Source: Helicoverpa zea
Lineage: Eukaryota; Arthropoda; Insecta; Lepidoptera; Noctuidae
Direction of reading: 5' to 3'
NCBI RefSeq assembly: GCF_022581195.2
Contig: NC_061452.1
Span: forward strand, 4,223,501-4,287,500
DNA: 64,000 bases
The position numbers and the translations under genes were made by a program. The notes under the pieces are model-generated. The model made no database searches. It had not been told where the DNA came from and worked only from the letters and a program-made list of their open reading frames with translations. This document shows, piece by piece, positions 12,527 to 25,544 of this stretch; the stretch's first letter is position 1, and each line of letters begins with the position of its first letter.

Positions 12527-13372
12527 TTTGTTTGCGGTCATTGTTTTTGTTCATCCCGTATCCGTGTGTGTGCAGAAAAACTTGGTGATGTTATCTTTTT
12601 GACCTTGAGACGTTGCTCAGAGGTTGAAAGGTATGGGTATAATGAGACGTTCATAATTGTGTGCACGTTTCCAAGTATTCGCTTAGTGCCTAATGTTTTC
12701 GTCAGATGTTATTATCCTTCATATCTTTTTCTTCATCAATGAGTGAACAGTCTTCATTATTAAGTTATGCAAAAAGAGGATGGTTTTTAATTACTGCTTG
12801 TGCTTTAGGTAGTTGAACTTCTTTTGTAGTCTTTACAAAAACTAGACTAATAGCGCAGATATAATCTAAGTATAAGTGCAATTTTAGCTTTTTAGCAAAT
12901 TTTTGCTTCGTCATTTTTAAATTACTGTTTTCGTTTAAAGATGATCTTCACAAGGGCAAGATATTTTGAAGAAAAAAACTAACAGATAATAAATTATTAC
13001 CAATAAATTAACAATTAATGAATTATCCTACAAAAAATCGTAATCAAACTATAATTCAAATATCGGTAGCAATCAATTTAATACAAAAAGTACAGTTAAA
13101 GCCTTCAACTGCTACACCAAAGGTGTTTTCATACATTTTTTCTGAGCCAATAAATAAACTACCAGAACCAATATTATAATCATTTTATTGATACTATATC
13201 ATTTTATTTCACAAACAACTTTTAGAGTGACTTATCATAATACATAATCGCCATTGCTTTAACTGCTTAAATAACTTTGAGAAACAATTTTAATAATTTT
13301 TGTATCTTGAGATCCATGTTTTAGTGTAAATTTCATAAGGTTTTGGGCGTTTAAATCATCGTTTTTTACAGA
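12527..13372. other. Tail-to-tail intergenic region with poly(A) signals
   Basis: 3' flanks of two convergent genes. Plus-strand AATAAA signals lie at 12988-12993 and 13002-13007. The minus-strand signal for gene A is at 13203-13208. The remainder is AT-rich, with no other feature seen. Confidence 0.6.
13203..13208 (-). terminator. Poly(A) signal of gene A
   Basis: AATAAA on the minus strand (TTTATT on plus), about 165 bp after the stop codon at 13373, in an A/T-rich 3' flank. Confidence 0.6.
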
Positions 13373-13564
13373 TTAGTTTTGTACTTTGTAATGGGTAACT
13401 TTTCCGTTGTCGTTGACTAAGGTTTCGGCTCCTCGGTTTGAGATCTCCCTGCCGTTGATGTTAGATGATGATGAGTAGGACTTGCTGGAGACGGAGTAGT
13501 ATTTCCTGCCATCTGGTAGTGACGTATCCGCGAAATGGCTCACTCTATCCACATTCGGCATTCT
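13373..13564 (-). CDS. Gene A exon 4: seroin-like C-terminal domain
   Basis: 64 codons including the stop, entered in phase 0 after TTTTCAG. The pattern is a Ser-rich segment, NxNGRE, then VNDNGKV near the end. It matches the domain exons of B, C and D in position and phase. It is the last exon and ends at TAA 13373-13375. Confidence 0.85.
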   Translation of the reverse strand, partial: RMPNVDRVSHFADTSLPDGRKYYSVSSKSYSSSSNINGREISNRGAETLVNDNGKVTHYKVQN

Positions 13565-16500
13565 CTGAAAATGTATATTTTATTAAACAAAGAGTTTTTT
13601 TTTACGTAGATACTTAAAAGGGTTTCTGAAGGAATCATAAAATCAATAGGCGATTTGAATCCATTATCAATAAGCATTTTGATATTGTGCAAGTAAATAT
13701 TGTACATTGTATTCAATGTAATAAGACCCATTGAAATTATAGTTTTGTGCAGTTTAGTCACGACTGATAAGGCCACGTCAGTACATAGCTATGTTAACAT
13801 CGATCCAAACACAATATACTTAAATGTCAAAACAATAAAAGTATCCAATCTGGAAAAACACGTGCTCAGAATGCATAAAGAGCTGGAAACATAATTAATT
13901 GTTACAGTCATAATTTATACTAATGAAGTAAGAACCTCGAAATCTATTGTTAAGACGAGTTAATAAAAAAATCAACAAAAACAAGATTCACAGGTACTAA
14001 AGGTAAAATTCGTGATCTAATCATTAAAAAGATAAATAGTAGACGTGATCAAGATTTTCTCACAGACAAATACACGTAAAAACTCACTGGATTGGATGGG
14101 CTGATGGCGGCGACGTGGTGCTGGTATCCTGGTCCCGCGGCCGCGCTCGCGAACGCCGAATTTCCGAAACCCGACATCGGCATTCCGAAGCCGCCGAACG
14201 GAGGGTACCTATAGTCAACATTCGGATTTGGATAGTAACCACCCAACTGGTTCGACGATAAGTCGAACGCTTGTCTGGCAGCATCAAACGCCAGTCTCTG
14301 GTTCTCAAAATTCTTTTGGAACACCCTGTGAACACAAATTGTTAATAAATCACACTGAACTGGTTAGTATGTTATATGTAGCTGATGGAAGCACTGGAGA
14401 AAGTGAAGCGATAGAACATTAGTTCGAAGGAAACTCTGGAAAGTTATGACATGTATGAAGACACTCCTTGAGTATGTAGATGTGTGTGTTTTACCTTTTA
14501 ACCCTTGGTCCGCGTGGGCTATAAAATGCAATGTTTTAATTAAAGTGCTTGTTCATTACGTACTTGCATGCAGTAAGTACAGTCAACTTCAGGTCAGTGG
14601 TAACAGTTTAATAGGAATATCGTATTTATTCCTATTGAGTTAAGGTGCATGACAGTTACCACTGATGTGCGGTCTACCGTACACTCACTCTTTGAGTGTG
14701 AAAAATATGAATACAGCTTCAATCTTTTTAACATTGTATCTGTAGATACAATTATCTGTATAATAAAAAAGATAAAAATAATTATGAATTAAAGTATTAA
14801 AATCTACCACCTTGTGTATCCTGCAAATCAGTTTACCAGGTCAGAGTTGAGTCTCTATTAACCAAAAGAAATCATAAACTTATTTCTAAAGATACTCATC
14901 GTACTATAAAAAGAGAAAAAGAAGTTAATTTCGAAGACCCGTCACCATTTGAACATTTACCGCAGATCCTCCACCGGAAGCCTTTAGCTTCTGACACGTT
15001 ATAGATCTTACTCTTGGAGCAAATTGTCAAAGTTGCCGAAAAATAGGGGGCCGAAGTCAGCTCCGTGGTAGGGGTCCACTGTGTCTGCGAAGTGTTCAGG
15101 GAACGGGTCGCCTGAGGTCCTTACGACCTTGCCGTCCTCCAGGCCGTATGTGCCGCCGTACCTATTGCCAGTCGAGTCCACGTACGCGAAAGCACCACCC
15201 CCTTGCGTATTTGGTCCTGGAAACAGATTTTTGAAAATTTTAGATTTTGTTTGGAATAATTATCACGAACAAGTAAGGCTACAGAGAAATTAATAAATCT
15301 CATCATCGCTGTCGACCAGGAGCGTACCCAAAAGGCTGGTAGCATAGCCACGCTGAATGGCAATGCTTATTCTTTTTCCAAGGTCATAGCCAGCCTGTTG
15401 GTTACGCGAAGCGTCATCCAGTTGTTTGGAAAAAAAATGTAATGCTACTGAGTAATTACAATATAACCTGCCCTAAATCTGTGAATTATTAAGCGAAGGC
15501 GTCAGATTAAATACACATCTTTTCTTTTGACATAAGTAGTTTCTATGTTGCTGGGTCAATTATGAATAGATGACGACTTTCAATAATGATGAAAGACTTT
15601 ATCACGTGTGGGTAGAATGTTCATAGTTAATTGGAAAGGACTCATCAAATCACTTAATAATAAATTAGCCCAGATATGGGCATACACCTACGACGTCAAT
15701 TAACGTAATTATGAACACGTCATTTGTTGGTTTTAGTTGAATCGATCAACATGAACCGATTAATTTTAATATTCGGATTGGTAGATATAATTTTCATTTC
15801 AAATAAGGAACTGTCTTGGTTATTATTATAACTACTACAAAATTGATTAGTTTTGTCTACATTTGGGACGTTATAAACTCTATGCATCCAAAACCATTTT
15901 CAAGTATCGATCAAAGTCTAAAAGTTAGTATTTGGAGAAGGGGAATCCCATTCAATGGAACAATACATCAATTCAACTTGCTAATTGTATAAGAAAAATA
16001 TTAAAAAATTATAGCGATCACGTGTTTATCCTCATGCAAAAAGTCGATCATATCATCAATAAAAAAAGTACAGATAACAAAACGCGTCAAAACGTTTAAC
16101 GTGGCATCCATTTATGCTGCGGTTTTTTTTTATAAAAACATAAACTTATGCGCATCAGACTGAGATCATTATTTAATCGACGGGAAAAACCTACTGTAAT
16201 AGATTATTATGTACTGTGTTATTATGATTTTAATTACGACTTGTTACTTATTAGTAAGCGAAAAGTTACAGAGCCGTAACATATTTCGCACTTGAAGACA
16301 AGGCAAGAAGGATCTATTGTTATGTTAATGAATGTACCTATTATTTGTAGAACAGAATGTAACTAGTCTGTAAGTGTGGATTTCAATAAACGGTCTATCG
16401 TTTCTTTTTGATTGGAGATTGAATTTTGACATTAGCTTCATATATAATGCCTTTTAATCTCTAATCGCAAAACAATTGATGGGTCGGTTATTGATATCTG

Positions 16501-19500
16501 AAAAAAGTACATTATGCCATGTCTTGAAAATTTCCCATTGAATCAAAAGTTACTAAAGATTTTAATAAAGAAACAGCTAAGAATACTAAAAACAATGCAA
16601 ATAAAACTGTCTAACCTGAAGCAGCTAACGCCTTAGTAATAAAAATAAACTGGTACCATTTAACTACTAAACACAGGTGTGTACTGATGTATTTTAATGC
16701 GACTAATAACTGCGAACATTGCATGGTCTTGTAAATGACGCAATTCATTTGAAAAGAAAGGTGTAAAACTTGGAAGGATCTTGAACAATGAATATGTTAA
16801 TGAGGCATAAGTGTCTCACTCCTGTCATGACGGCAGGGTTGTGAAAGATTTTTAACCGATTTTATGTCAAGTCAAACTAAAAAAAGAACATGAAATGAAC
16901 ATGTTCTAAAGAGTGGAAAAGAACCGGCAAGATACTCCATAAGAAGAGAAGACCATAGCAGTAGACCAGCATGTCATGATTTCAATGATAGCGTAGTTAA
17001 ACTTAAGAGAGTCTGAAATGGAAACAATAGCAATAGCCTTAAGTGAATTTGCACCAAATCACCGGACGTCATTTGTTTTAGACAACAATCTCTTTATACT
17101 AAGAATTGAGAACACAAAATGGATTCAGCAATTTATCATTTCGGAAACACAAGAATGGAAATTAAACTGGTATGCAATTAATAAGAATGTTTTGGGAATT
17201 GTTAAAATGTAACTGTCTCTAAAACTGCTGCTAATAATGTAGTTTAGATAATTAAGATACCAGTCGGAAATAATTGCAGTTCCTTTGTTGGACTTGATGT
17301 AAAAGAAACCGGTGCAATTAACGGTTGCAAACAAACGGATTTTCCATTGAGGCTGGAATGTCAACGCATGGTGTTTGATAGAAATATCACTCCCACTGTC
17401 TGCCTTTCTTTCTAGGCTACCAAAGTAAGGCTCTACCTACTTACATAAAGCAGTTTTTTTTTGGGAAATCATCAAATGACCCCAATGGGCGTCAGACTCT
17501 CACTGACTAAAACCCACCACGTTCTATCTTAAGCCCTTTATGTACCAGGGTCGCGGTAACTCTTTCGAATAATCCCGCAGCCCCGGCAGGCTTTGGTCCT
17601 GGGGTTTGCTAACACTCTTTGATTAGAAGTATTGTTGAAGGAGATATGTACTCAGTTATAATTATTTTCTAACCAGTTTTTACTAGGGTAGTTCATGTTA
17701 ATCAAAACAATAATTGTATGAGTTAGTAACTGTCAACGCTCCATCTATCATTTTAATGTCTTATACCGTGAGACAATTGTCATTAGCACCCTATTCATTA
17801 TTAACCAGAGTCGTTGTGGAAAATTTATTTGTTCAAGAATACGATGTTTGTTTATCATATGAATCATTTCGTGTTTTGTTCATCGCTGCATTTTCATTGT
17901 TTCTTGTGGTTTTGTAGAATCATTTGAGGTATTGTCTATTTTATTTCGTACCTATATTTTGTTAGGTGATATCATCATCTCAGCCTTTAAACCATTATCA
18001 TGTTTTTATCTAGGCAATTTTTCTTTTCCCTTATGTATAAGCAACATAAAACTGTCGTATATTTTCTTAAATGTCGAATTCCTCAAATCATTTTTCGGTT
18101 CCATAGAAGTTGTGCTCTGTCTTGTTACCTTGCTCATGTTACTCTGTTTTTTTTAAAGAAGAGTAAATCACCAATCATAACATTTGACAGTACACTTCGT
18201 ACATATATAGATACAGGTACTGTGACAATGAATTCACAAAAGCAAGTGACAAGTAAATTCACATCGTGAATACTAAAACCGACGTCACTCCCATTCAGGT
18301 ATAAACTGCATAATGTGGTGTCCTTCATGGTTTATAAATACATATAAGAAACTAGGTATATGGTTAACATATATATATTTGAAAATGCAATATTAGTACT
18401 TATCGCTTACTGTGTTTTATCAACAGTATTGGCTTGTAAATAAAACTTACATCTATACTAATATTACTCAAAAACTACTGGACCAATTTTAAAAATTCTT
18501 TCATCATTGGAAAGCTACGTTATCTGCGAGTAACACAGGCTATATGTTAACCCGGTACGGGCAGTAGTTCTCATATAACGTGGTGAAACATGGAGCTGGA
18601 TGCGAGAAGCCGAAAATAGATCTCAGTGGCGTGCACTTGGAGAGGCCTATGTCCAGCAGTGGACTGCGATAGGCTGATGATGATGATGATGATGATGTGG
18701 GTGAAACCGCGAAAAAACGGCTAGTTAGAAATAAATATATGCTAAAATATAAAGAGAAGCAATCAGAGTGAATGCTTTTAGACAGGGATCCTCGAATAAT
18801 AAGACACTATGGAATTTAAATTTATTTTTAATTGATTCTTAAAATAAAACCGTTTCCAATCTGCATATTTATAATTTCTAAGCATTTACTGTTGTCATAT
18901 ATTTTAGGCGCCACATAGATTGAGAGTCGCTATGTGAAATTGTTTAGTGTCTCGCATAGCTAATGAGAAACTCAGGATAGATGCTGTCAGTTGGGAAAAC
19001 TTGATTCCGTCATCTTACGTGTACGTAAACTCGGTTCGTATAGACGTGTCTCGTTTTGAAGATCTGACATGAAGGAATTTATAAAATCCTATTAATCCAA
19101 AATGTATCCTAGAATCTTATGCTGCTTTACTTAAGTTGGCCAAATAATAATATCGTAGAGCAAGTCTTATACTTTTTTCAGTTCAAGCAAACAATTATTA
19201 GTGTATTAGTGTGTGGAGGAAGCATGTTGCTAAATAGTTTAACCGAGAGCTAGTTGAGTCCTACTATTTTACATGGATCGACTACCCATCTGACTTTCAC
19301 AACCTTGTTACCTGGACAATGCGATTCTTCTACCGGTCATTACATTTTTTTTTGTAAATATAAGTAGAATAGGTATATAAAACCTAGACCTATAAAAAAA
19401 ACAAAAGAATCGCTAGAATCTAGTTATTATTTTCTAAGCAGAAGGCAAGACTAATTCAGTGAACGAACTATCGATACGTATGTCAATATTAGATGTGTAC

Positions 19501-22500
19501 TGCGATTTCTTAGAACTTTGTTTACTTACTACTTAACAGTTGGCAAGTGATGTGAGAAAATTGATTTGGTTTAAATGGGTTTTTTCCTTGTCGGGGACAT
19601 TTTTGTAGTATTTTTTGCACCTTCTGATAGTGGATATGAGATAAGTACTCGAAAGAAGTAGTCACGAAATACAAGCTAAGTACTGTTCCACAACATTTGT
19701 AGGTAACTTAGTTCAGGAGTCTGGCCTCATCATCATCTTAGAAAATATTTTGGCGAGGAATTTTAAGGCGTTCTTGGTCGAGGACTTGAGAGTCCTCTAT
19801 CATGATTTAATTGACAATGAGATCTTATGTAGGTATATCTGTGCACACATTTCAGCAATTTCTAAAAAGATCACCCGAGACGTAGCACAGGAAACTATGT
19901 TTACTTGTAGTGTATTGATAAGAAGTAAATAATTGTTCCAATATTAAACAATTATTTTCAAAGCTACCACTACTAACTGGAAATTGTTCAATAATCAAGC
20001 TTTTCCTTTTCTTAAAGGCTTATCCCTTTATAATCTATAGAAGAGACACTTGACAAGAAATCGTTAGTCGAAAGTATAATCAAGGATGTACGCCGAACGT
20101 GCCAGGTCAAAGACTAAGGTCCTTAAGATATGTCTCATATCTCATCAGATATGCAAACCTTTGTTAAGAATTTACATACTTTCTCAGTACTTATGTGAAG
20201 TTTTATTTCATGGTTGTCGTGAGGAGTTAAGCCTTGATTTAGGCTTGTTGGGGATACTAAAACCAAAATACCAAATTGTTAAATAAAAACCGTGGTTTAG
20301 TAAGTTATATCGCTAATAATAAAAATAAAAAAATACTATAAAATAATTAACCTCAGAATGGTGCGTAGTAACTAAAAGTTTATGTAATAGGTATTTATTT
20401 TTATTTTTAGATAGGACCTTGTTAGTTAGCATTCTTTAAAGATATAGAAACCTAATTTAAAAAAAGTCGCCTATAGAAGAATCTTCAAACAACGTTTCGG
20501 CCTGTGTTTTGAAGACTAGAACAATATTGATTGCCTTATTATCGGAATCCTAAGTTTGGTGAACCTTATCAGTATATTTATTAATAAGATCTAACTAAAT
20601 ATTCTCCGGTTACAAACGAACATACTTTCATATAATTTATGTTAATCTCAAAGGCATTTTTAAGCTTTATATTATAATATCTTAGGACAAAACAAGTTTG
20701 TTATAACAGACTGCTACATTCTTTTGTATTGTTAATTGCTTGAAACTTGTCTATTCTTTTATTTTATCTGTATTTTAATGGAAAACTATTGGCAAATGAG
20801 TTTCTATTAGGTATTAGGAATCATGTTGCTAGGTGCTTTCTATGGTCATTTTAAATACTAAACAGATTCATTAAAATAATTGGCAAGTCAAAAGATTTTA
20901 TTCAACAGAACCTAATTTTCTTTCATCTTAATCGACTGTACCTAATCTATATTAATTGAATATTAATTATCCATTACTTTTTTATCAAAGTCAGAAGCAA
21001 TTCGAGAATCAATAAAGATTTTATTAAAAACTAAAATTACTAAAATTAACAAAGTACGCAAGCTTATTAGGAATATATAGTAACTATCAACATGCATAAA
21101 CTACTGATTGAGACAACAGACGAAAGTTGCACATAATTTAAAAAAAACTCAATTAATTCCGTTTAGATTTTATGCGTGGGTGTGATTCTTTAATCGTTCT
21201 CTAATTAGTGCATAATCTGCCTGCAGTCATTGACAACATAATTATAAAACCAAATCCTTTGATATATAAAGTGTTACGATAAAAAAAACATCGTTATTCA
21301 TTTGTCAAAAAATAATAAAATCTCAAAAAAAAAGTGTGTTAAAATAGCAGTAGATTCTGCCTTCAGGCGTTCCGCTCATAATCTCTTTTCTATAGAATTG
21401 TTCGAAATAAGTTATTGCTAATAAGAAAGACGTTTTCGATGATGTATTTGGTTATTTAAACAGTTTTAAATAAGTAAGAAAGCTCGATAAATCTGTCAAC
21501 TAATGCTGAGTAATGAGCTCATCTTTATTAATTTTTAAGAGTTATTTTTTATTGCTATAAGCTGTCGCTTCAGGGTATTGCCATTTTTTTATAATAAAGG
21601 TTTGTAGCTAGAAAAATGCTCCATGGTGTTTTTGGTATACGAAGTCCTAGATTCAAGAGTTGTTTACAGAGCAGTTGGTGTCAATTCGAGTTCAAGTTTT
21701 CATTTCAGTAGAATGACCTGTTAAAAGTAGGTTGCCGACTACTATTAATTAAGAAAATGAATGCCACAAAATAATCAGCACAACTTCTTATTTTTTTCAA
21801 AATAAACATTATTAAAATGAAATAAATAATAACAAATAACTTAGGTAAAATTGTCAGTGACATCGAATGTCATAAAAATGCTTATAAATTGCTAGATATA
21901 GTAAATAATTTGTTATTGATGATTTCAAACGTAGGTAGGTACGCAACTTCGGGCAATGCCTTTGCGCGGCGATATAAAAGTACAAAATTCTAAGCACAAT
22001 CTTTAAAAATTACATAATATTTTTCTTTAAAAACTTTGCAATTCCTCATGATTAAGTAAATAAGCCTTTATTATTATTAAAATGCAGCATAAACACGATA
22101 ATGATATTAAAATTTACTTCAAGTGTGACTAAAGTTTTTTTTAATCAAACTATTTGTTACAGTCTATGGTACATAAGCACCTATTCACCTATACCTTTAT
22201 GAGGTGCTGATATTTACATTACATTGTATATATTCTTTTCTTTCATGCTTTAACATTCCTTTACGCTTATTTGTATACAAGCTTGCACCCGCGGCTTTTT
22301 GTCATTCCGATTACAACTACATTATTGACAAGTTACACCAAATTCGTTCCACTGTTTGTGTATAAAGTGTCAAATATAAACACACTGGGCTATAAGAGTC
22401 AAGGAATAGAGAGTGCGCCTGTGTCTGCGCAAATGCTTGTGCACCATAATATATCCTGCGCAGCTGGCTTATCTCTTATATGGGAATAGCTACCGTGGCC

Positions 22501-25500
22501 GACAATGGCTAGAAGGAAACCATCATCATTATATTTATACTGCATCAGTGGGTTAATCGGCCGAATCTTTTTCATACAAAAGAGCTAAAGACTTCAGTAA
22601 GTTGTTTATAGAACTACGCTACAGTAATCGATTAGCAGCATAGCAGCTACTATTGTTACCTAACACCTTATCGAACAAACAAAATCAGCAACACAAAATA
22701 AGAGTTTATTGTTTATAAAGAGATTTTCTAGCATAGCCCTTACAACTATGAAGTGCCAGGTTGTTTACAATGCTTTCACCTTTCATCGGCTGAACAGACT
22801 GATTTAAAATTTTGATAGAAATGAATGATACTATGGACACGCAGGCTACTTTTTACCCGGTAATTTCTCTACTAAAATAAAAGCAGCGGGAGACAGCTGG
22901 TTCATCCTAAAGGAAGATGGAACAGATATTACCTTCGTAGGCCGTTTGAGTCAATTCATTCAATAACAATATGTTTAATAGTTTCAAGGGTGTTCCTTTA
23001 TTGGCAGTTTATCGAATATTGCCCAATTTATAACAATCAGCTTTATGGGTTTCAATTTTCAGCATTTTATGGACAGTATCAGTACCAGCGGTTACATCCG
23101 CTTTCTGAGATTTTGTATTTACTAAAACTTAAACATGTGTCAAACACTTGTCTAAAAAAAGTGTAGCTGCAAAATGGACCTTATTTCAACGTCATAATCT
23201 GTCATTTTCTTAGACAAGTCTTAAACTGACGTTTAAAAGTTTTTGTGGTAAAAAGGTTAATGTTTACCTATACCTGTTAGAATAATTTTAGATATCATGG
23301 CAAAAACTATTTATAAAGAGGTAAAGTTGTAGGGGTAATTTTTGCACCTACTGAAGCGATTTTGTAAATTCAATTTGGGATGTCGGTGGATCGGCAAGGT
23401 CTATATTAAAAATATGCATGTTTGATATTTTCATATAAAATCTTATTCTTAAGATCCTGTTATGAATCTTTAAGGAAAAAGAAACAAAACAGCATGGTAG
23501 TCGACCTTCTCTTATAAAAAAAGAAAATGATGAACTATGTGCGCACGCAATATTGACCAGAACCTATATGAAGCCGGTTTTTACTAGATTTTTTTGCTTG
23601 GAACTGGATAGTCCTTTTACAGGGGTTAGTAATTGATAGACAGTTTTTTTTTTATAGTAAGCTCCATTTAGTAAAGTAACCTGAACTATTTAATTATAAA
23701 CGTGCTATTTTGTTTTTCAGTTTAATGAATCTTTTTTACTTCTACTTATTAGTGTTTTACCCCATGAACCAGTTAGACCTCATTACTTCTTCCTCTATAG
23801 GTATATTCTACAACACCATTGAGGGAAGCAGAGCCAATTTTTCTCAGGAAATCTTGTATCATTTATTATCAAGAAAAATTACCTCTCAGTTTAAGACATT
23901 TATGTTGACATAAATCATTGTAGGAACTACTGTTTACCTCGTCAGCATAGTCCTAGAATATCTAATTTTCTCAAAAGTGTCATTTAAATTCAAACTGTAA
24001 CATAATAATTTGGCATTTGTATTCAAGTATTTAGCTCTTGAGTTTAGAGAAATTATAAAAAGGCTACTTTACGTTGCTTTTAAGTAATACCTGTCAGGTA
24101 CCGTTGAGTACTTAAGTATTCGTAAACAAACTTACATAAGTACATGTAGTTAAAGCATAACACGTATGATCTTATAAGTGTGATTTTTTCTCACGTATTT
24201 TTAGGCAGTTTATGAATGACTATGTTCAAAAGATTGGTTACAGACTTCTTTCAAACTTTTCCTTATTATTTTTTGTATGTATGAAGCCCGTTAACAAAAT
24301 ACGATATAATAAGTCCCAGTCAAATTAGTCTCGATTTTACGAATAATCATAAACTTATAAAGAAAATGCAATGACAATTAAAACCCAAAAAAAACACTGT
24401 TATTTACAGCACTCTGTTATTTATTACGCACAATGTTAAATACTCACTTAAGTAACGATAAACTAAAACTATGAAACTAACGAAATTATGTTCATTTATA
24501 GATACATATTTCATAAGCTTTAAGGATGTATCTTCTGTACCTTACAAGCTAAAGGCTCTATCTATAGCTACAAATACCACAGATACACATATCAAAAGTC
24601 CTTCAAAACATGCGTATGATCACCAATAACAAGTAGGTACATACCTTTTATATACCTGACGTAATGCAATGACCTGATGCAATGTTTACTTTGCACGAAT
24701 GTTATTAACATGCATATACCTACATAGTTAATATACATGTATTGTACATTGGATAGATCACAGAATTGATGTAACGTATGTCAAAGATATAATTTATTTA
24801 TTTATTTATTTAAAATACTTTATGCACATTGTACAACGGCGGACTTAACGCCTTAGGCGTTCTCTGCCAGTCTACCTTAGTTATATTTATTCTTAGGTAT
24901 ATATTAGTTAATTTATATGTATTCTTCGCTATATGACAATCTAGCTATCATCCAACTTCTTTGGGGAACTTCTGCCCGTACGGGGAGTAAAATAGCCTGT
25001 GTTACTCGAGGATAGTATAGTGGTTTTTTTTTCTCAAATCGGTTTAAAAGAGTCGGAGCTTTACCTACACACAACAAACATGGAACAACAACACAATTTT
25101 CTCTAAGTATTATATTAGTACAGATGTATATATGTATATTATATGTCTACATGTATATTAAATATGTATTTATAGTATAGATGTATATACGTAGGATAGA
25201 TCACAGATTTGATAGTTATGTCGTATGTCAAAGATACAATGTCTATGCATCCTTTTTTGACAAACAAAATTTTCCTTATTACAACAATAGAGTATGACAA
25301 ACACGTTTTACTACTTGAAATCAATTAGATGAAACACGTAATTCAATTGTCATTAATTAAACCGCATTTCTAGTCTAAATACTTTTTAATTGACACTTTT
25401 GTTAATGAGTGGAGATTTTCGTATTTTAATTATGGTTATTTTTAGAAATTGAAACATATTTTTGTTATTAAAATAAATAATAAATAATGACTTACCATAA

Positions 25501-25544
25501 CTCCAAGCCAAAGGTATGAACACTAAGAAGATAATTTTCATCAT
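13373..25544 (-). CDS. Gene A: secreted seroin-like protein, 227 aa
   Basis: Four exons in transcript order: 25496-25544, 15012-15216, 14088-14325, 13373-13564. Junction phases are 1, 2 and 0, all with GT/AG introns; the first intron is about 10.3 kb. Exon 1 encodes the signal peptide MMKIIFLVFIPLAWSY; a second ATG follows directly and could serve instead. Exon 2 has a Gly/Tyr-rich block (AFAYVDSTGNRYGGTYGLED). Exon 3 is amphipathic, then Gly/Pro/Phe-rich (YPPFGGFGMPMSGFGN). Exon 4 is a seroin-like domain with a Ser-rich strand, NINGREISNRG, and the closing motif LVNDNGKVTHYK. Seroins are small secreted silk proteins, with antimicrobial activity reported for silkmoth members. A role in silk or secreted defence is inferred. 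The long N-terminal part is not typical of a seroin and may have its own function. Confidence 0.83.
14580..14692 (+). mobile_element. MITE family 2, copy 1 (intron of gene A)
   Basis: Begins with AGTCAACTTCAGGTCAGTGG and ends with GTTACCACTGATGTGCGG. The same sequence, inverted and about 80 percent similar by eye, is at 62500-62612. The ends are partly complementary (AGTGGTAAC). It lies in the intron between exons 2 and 3 of gene A. Confidence 0.6.
17453..17590 (-). repeat. Interspersed repeat, copy 1
   Basis: Shares long stretches (GTCAGACTCTCACTGACTAA, then a CCAGGGTCGCGGTAACTCTT block) with opposite-strand copies at 35301-35415 and 57621-57765. It is a recognisable lepidopteran interspersed repeat but has no coding capacity. 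Confidence 0.6.
18460..18722 (+). mobile_element. Helitron-like copy interrupted by a retroelement fragment
   Basis: Starts with TCTATACTAATATTACTCAA and ends ...ACGGCTAG, the usual ends of lepidopteran non-autonomous Helitron-like repeats. A 110-bp (TGA)n-tailed fragment is inserted at 18590-18699, flanked by the 8-bp duplication GGTGAAAC (18582-18589 and 18700-18707). No Rep/helicase coding is present. Confidence 0.65.
18590..18699 (+). mobile_element. (TGA)n-tailed retroelement fragment nested in Helitron-like repeat
   Basis: The same GGCCTATGTCCAGCAGTGGA core and TGATGA tail as 3795-3897. The exact flanking 8-bp duplication gives its borders and its relative age: younger than the host repeat. 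Confidence 0.75.
22265..22500 (+). repeat. Interspersed repeat related to 30178-30430
   Basis: Both copies contain AGAGAGT, a degenerate TGTGCAC block, ATATCTCCTGCG-like sequence and GCAGCTGGCT. The shared part covers mostly the last 100 bp. No ORF is meaningful. Confidence 0.45.
23120..23252 (-). mobile_element. MITE family 1, copy 1 (intron of gene A)
   Basis: Read on the minus strand it begins TTACCACAAAAACTTTTAAA and contains TTATGACGTTGA and CATTTTGCAGC. Two further copies lie at 55074-55214 and 62877-63021. The terminal repeats (TTACYACAAAAACTT) are inverted. The total is about 135-145 bp, with no coding. Confidence 0.75.
24793..24890 (-). mobile_element. LINE 3' end fragment (ATTT tail)
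   Basis: A (TTAT)n tract followed by GTACAACGGCGGACTTAACG and GCGTTCTCTGCCAGTCTACC, seen here in reverse orientation. This is a common lepidopteran non-LTR 3' end. It is flanked by a degenerate duplicated block containing GATAGATCACAG (near 24756 and 25195). Confidence 0.45.

Larger units (their letters stand above)
15217..25495 (-). other. Intron 1 of gene A, repeat-filled
   Basis: About 10.3 kb between the signal-peptide exon and exon 2. It contains the repeat at 17453-17590, a Helitron-like copy with a nested insertion (18460-18722), a repeat at 22265-22500, a MITE at 23120-23252 and a LINE-like end near 24793-24890. ORFs here (for example 17018-17212, 17714-18269, 19750-20286) lack any domain or splice support. 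No nested gene is supported. Confidence 0.6.

Noticed and set aside
24738..25243. Direct repeats with GATAGATCACAG as possible LTRs or a large target duplication
   Set aside because: Similarity is patchy over about 55 bp and the interior is a LINE 3' end plus Helitron-like debris. There is no primer-binding site, polypurine tract or gag/pol, so an LTR element is not supported.
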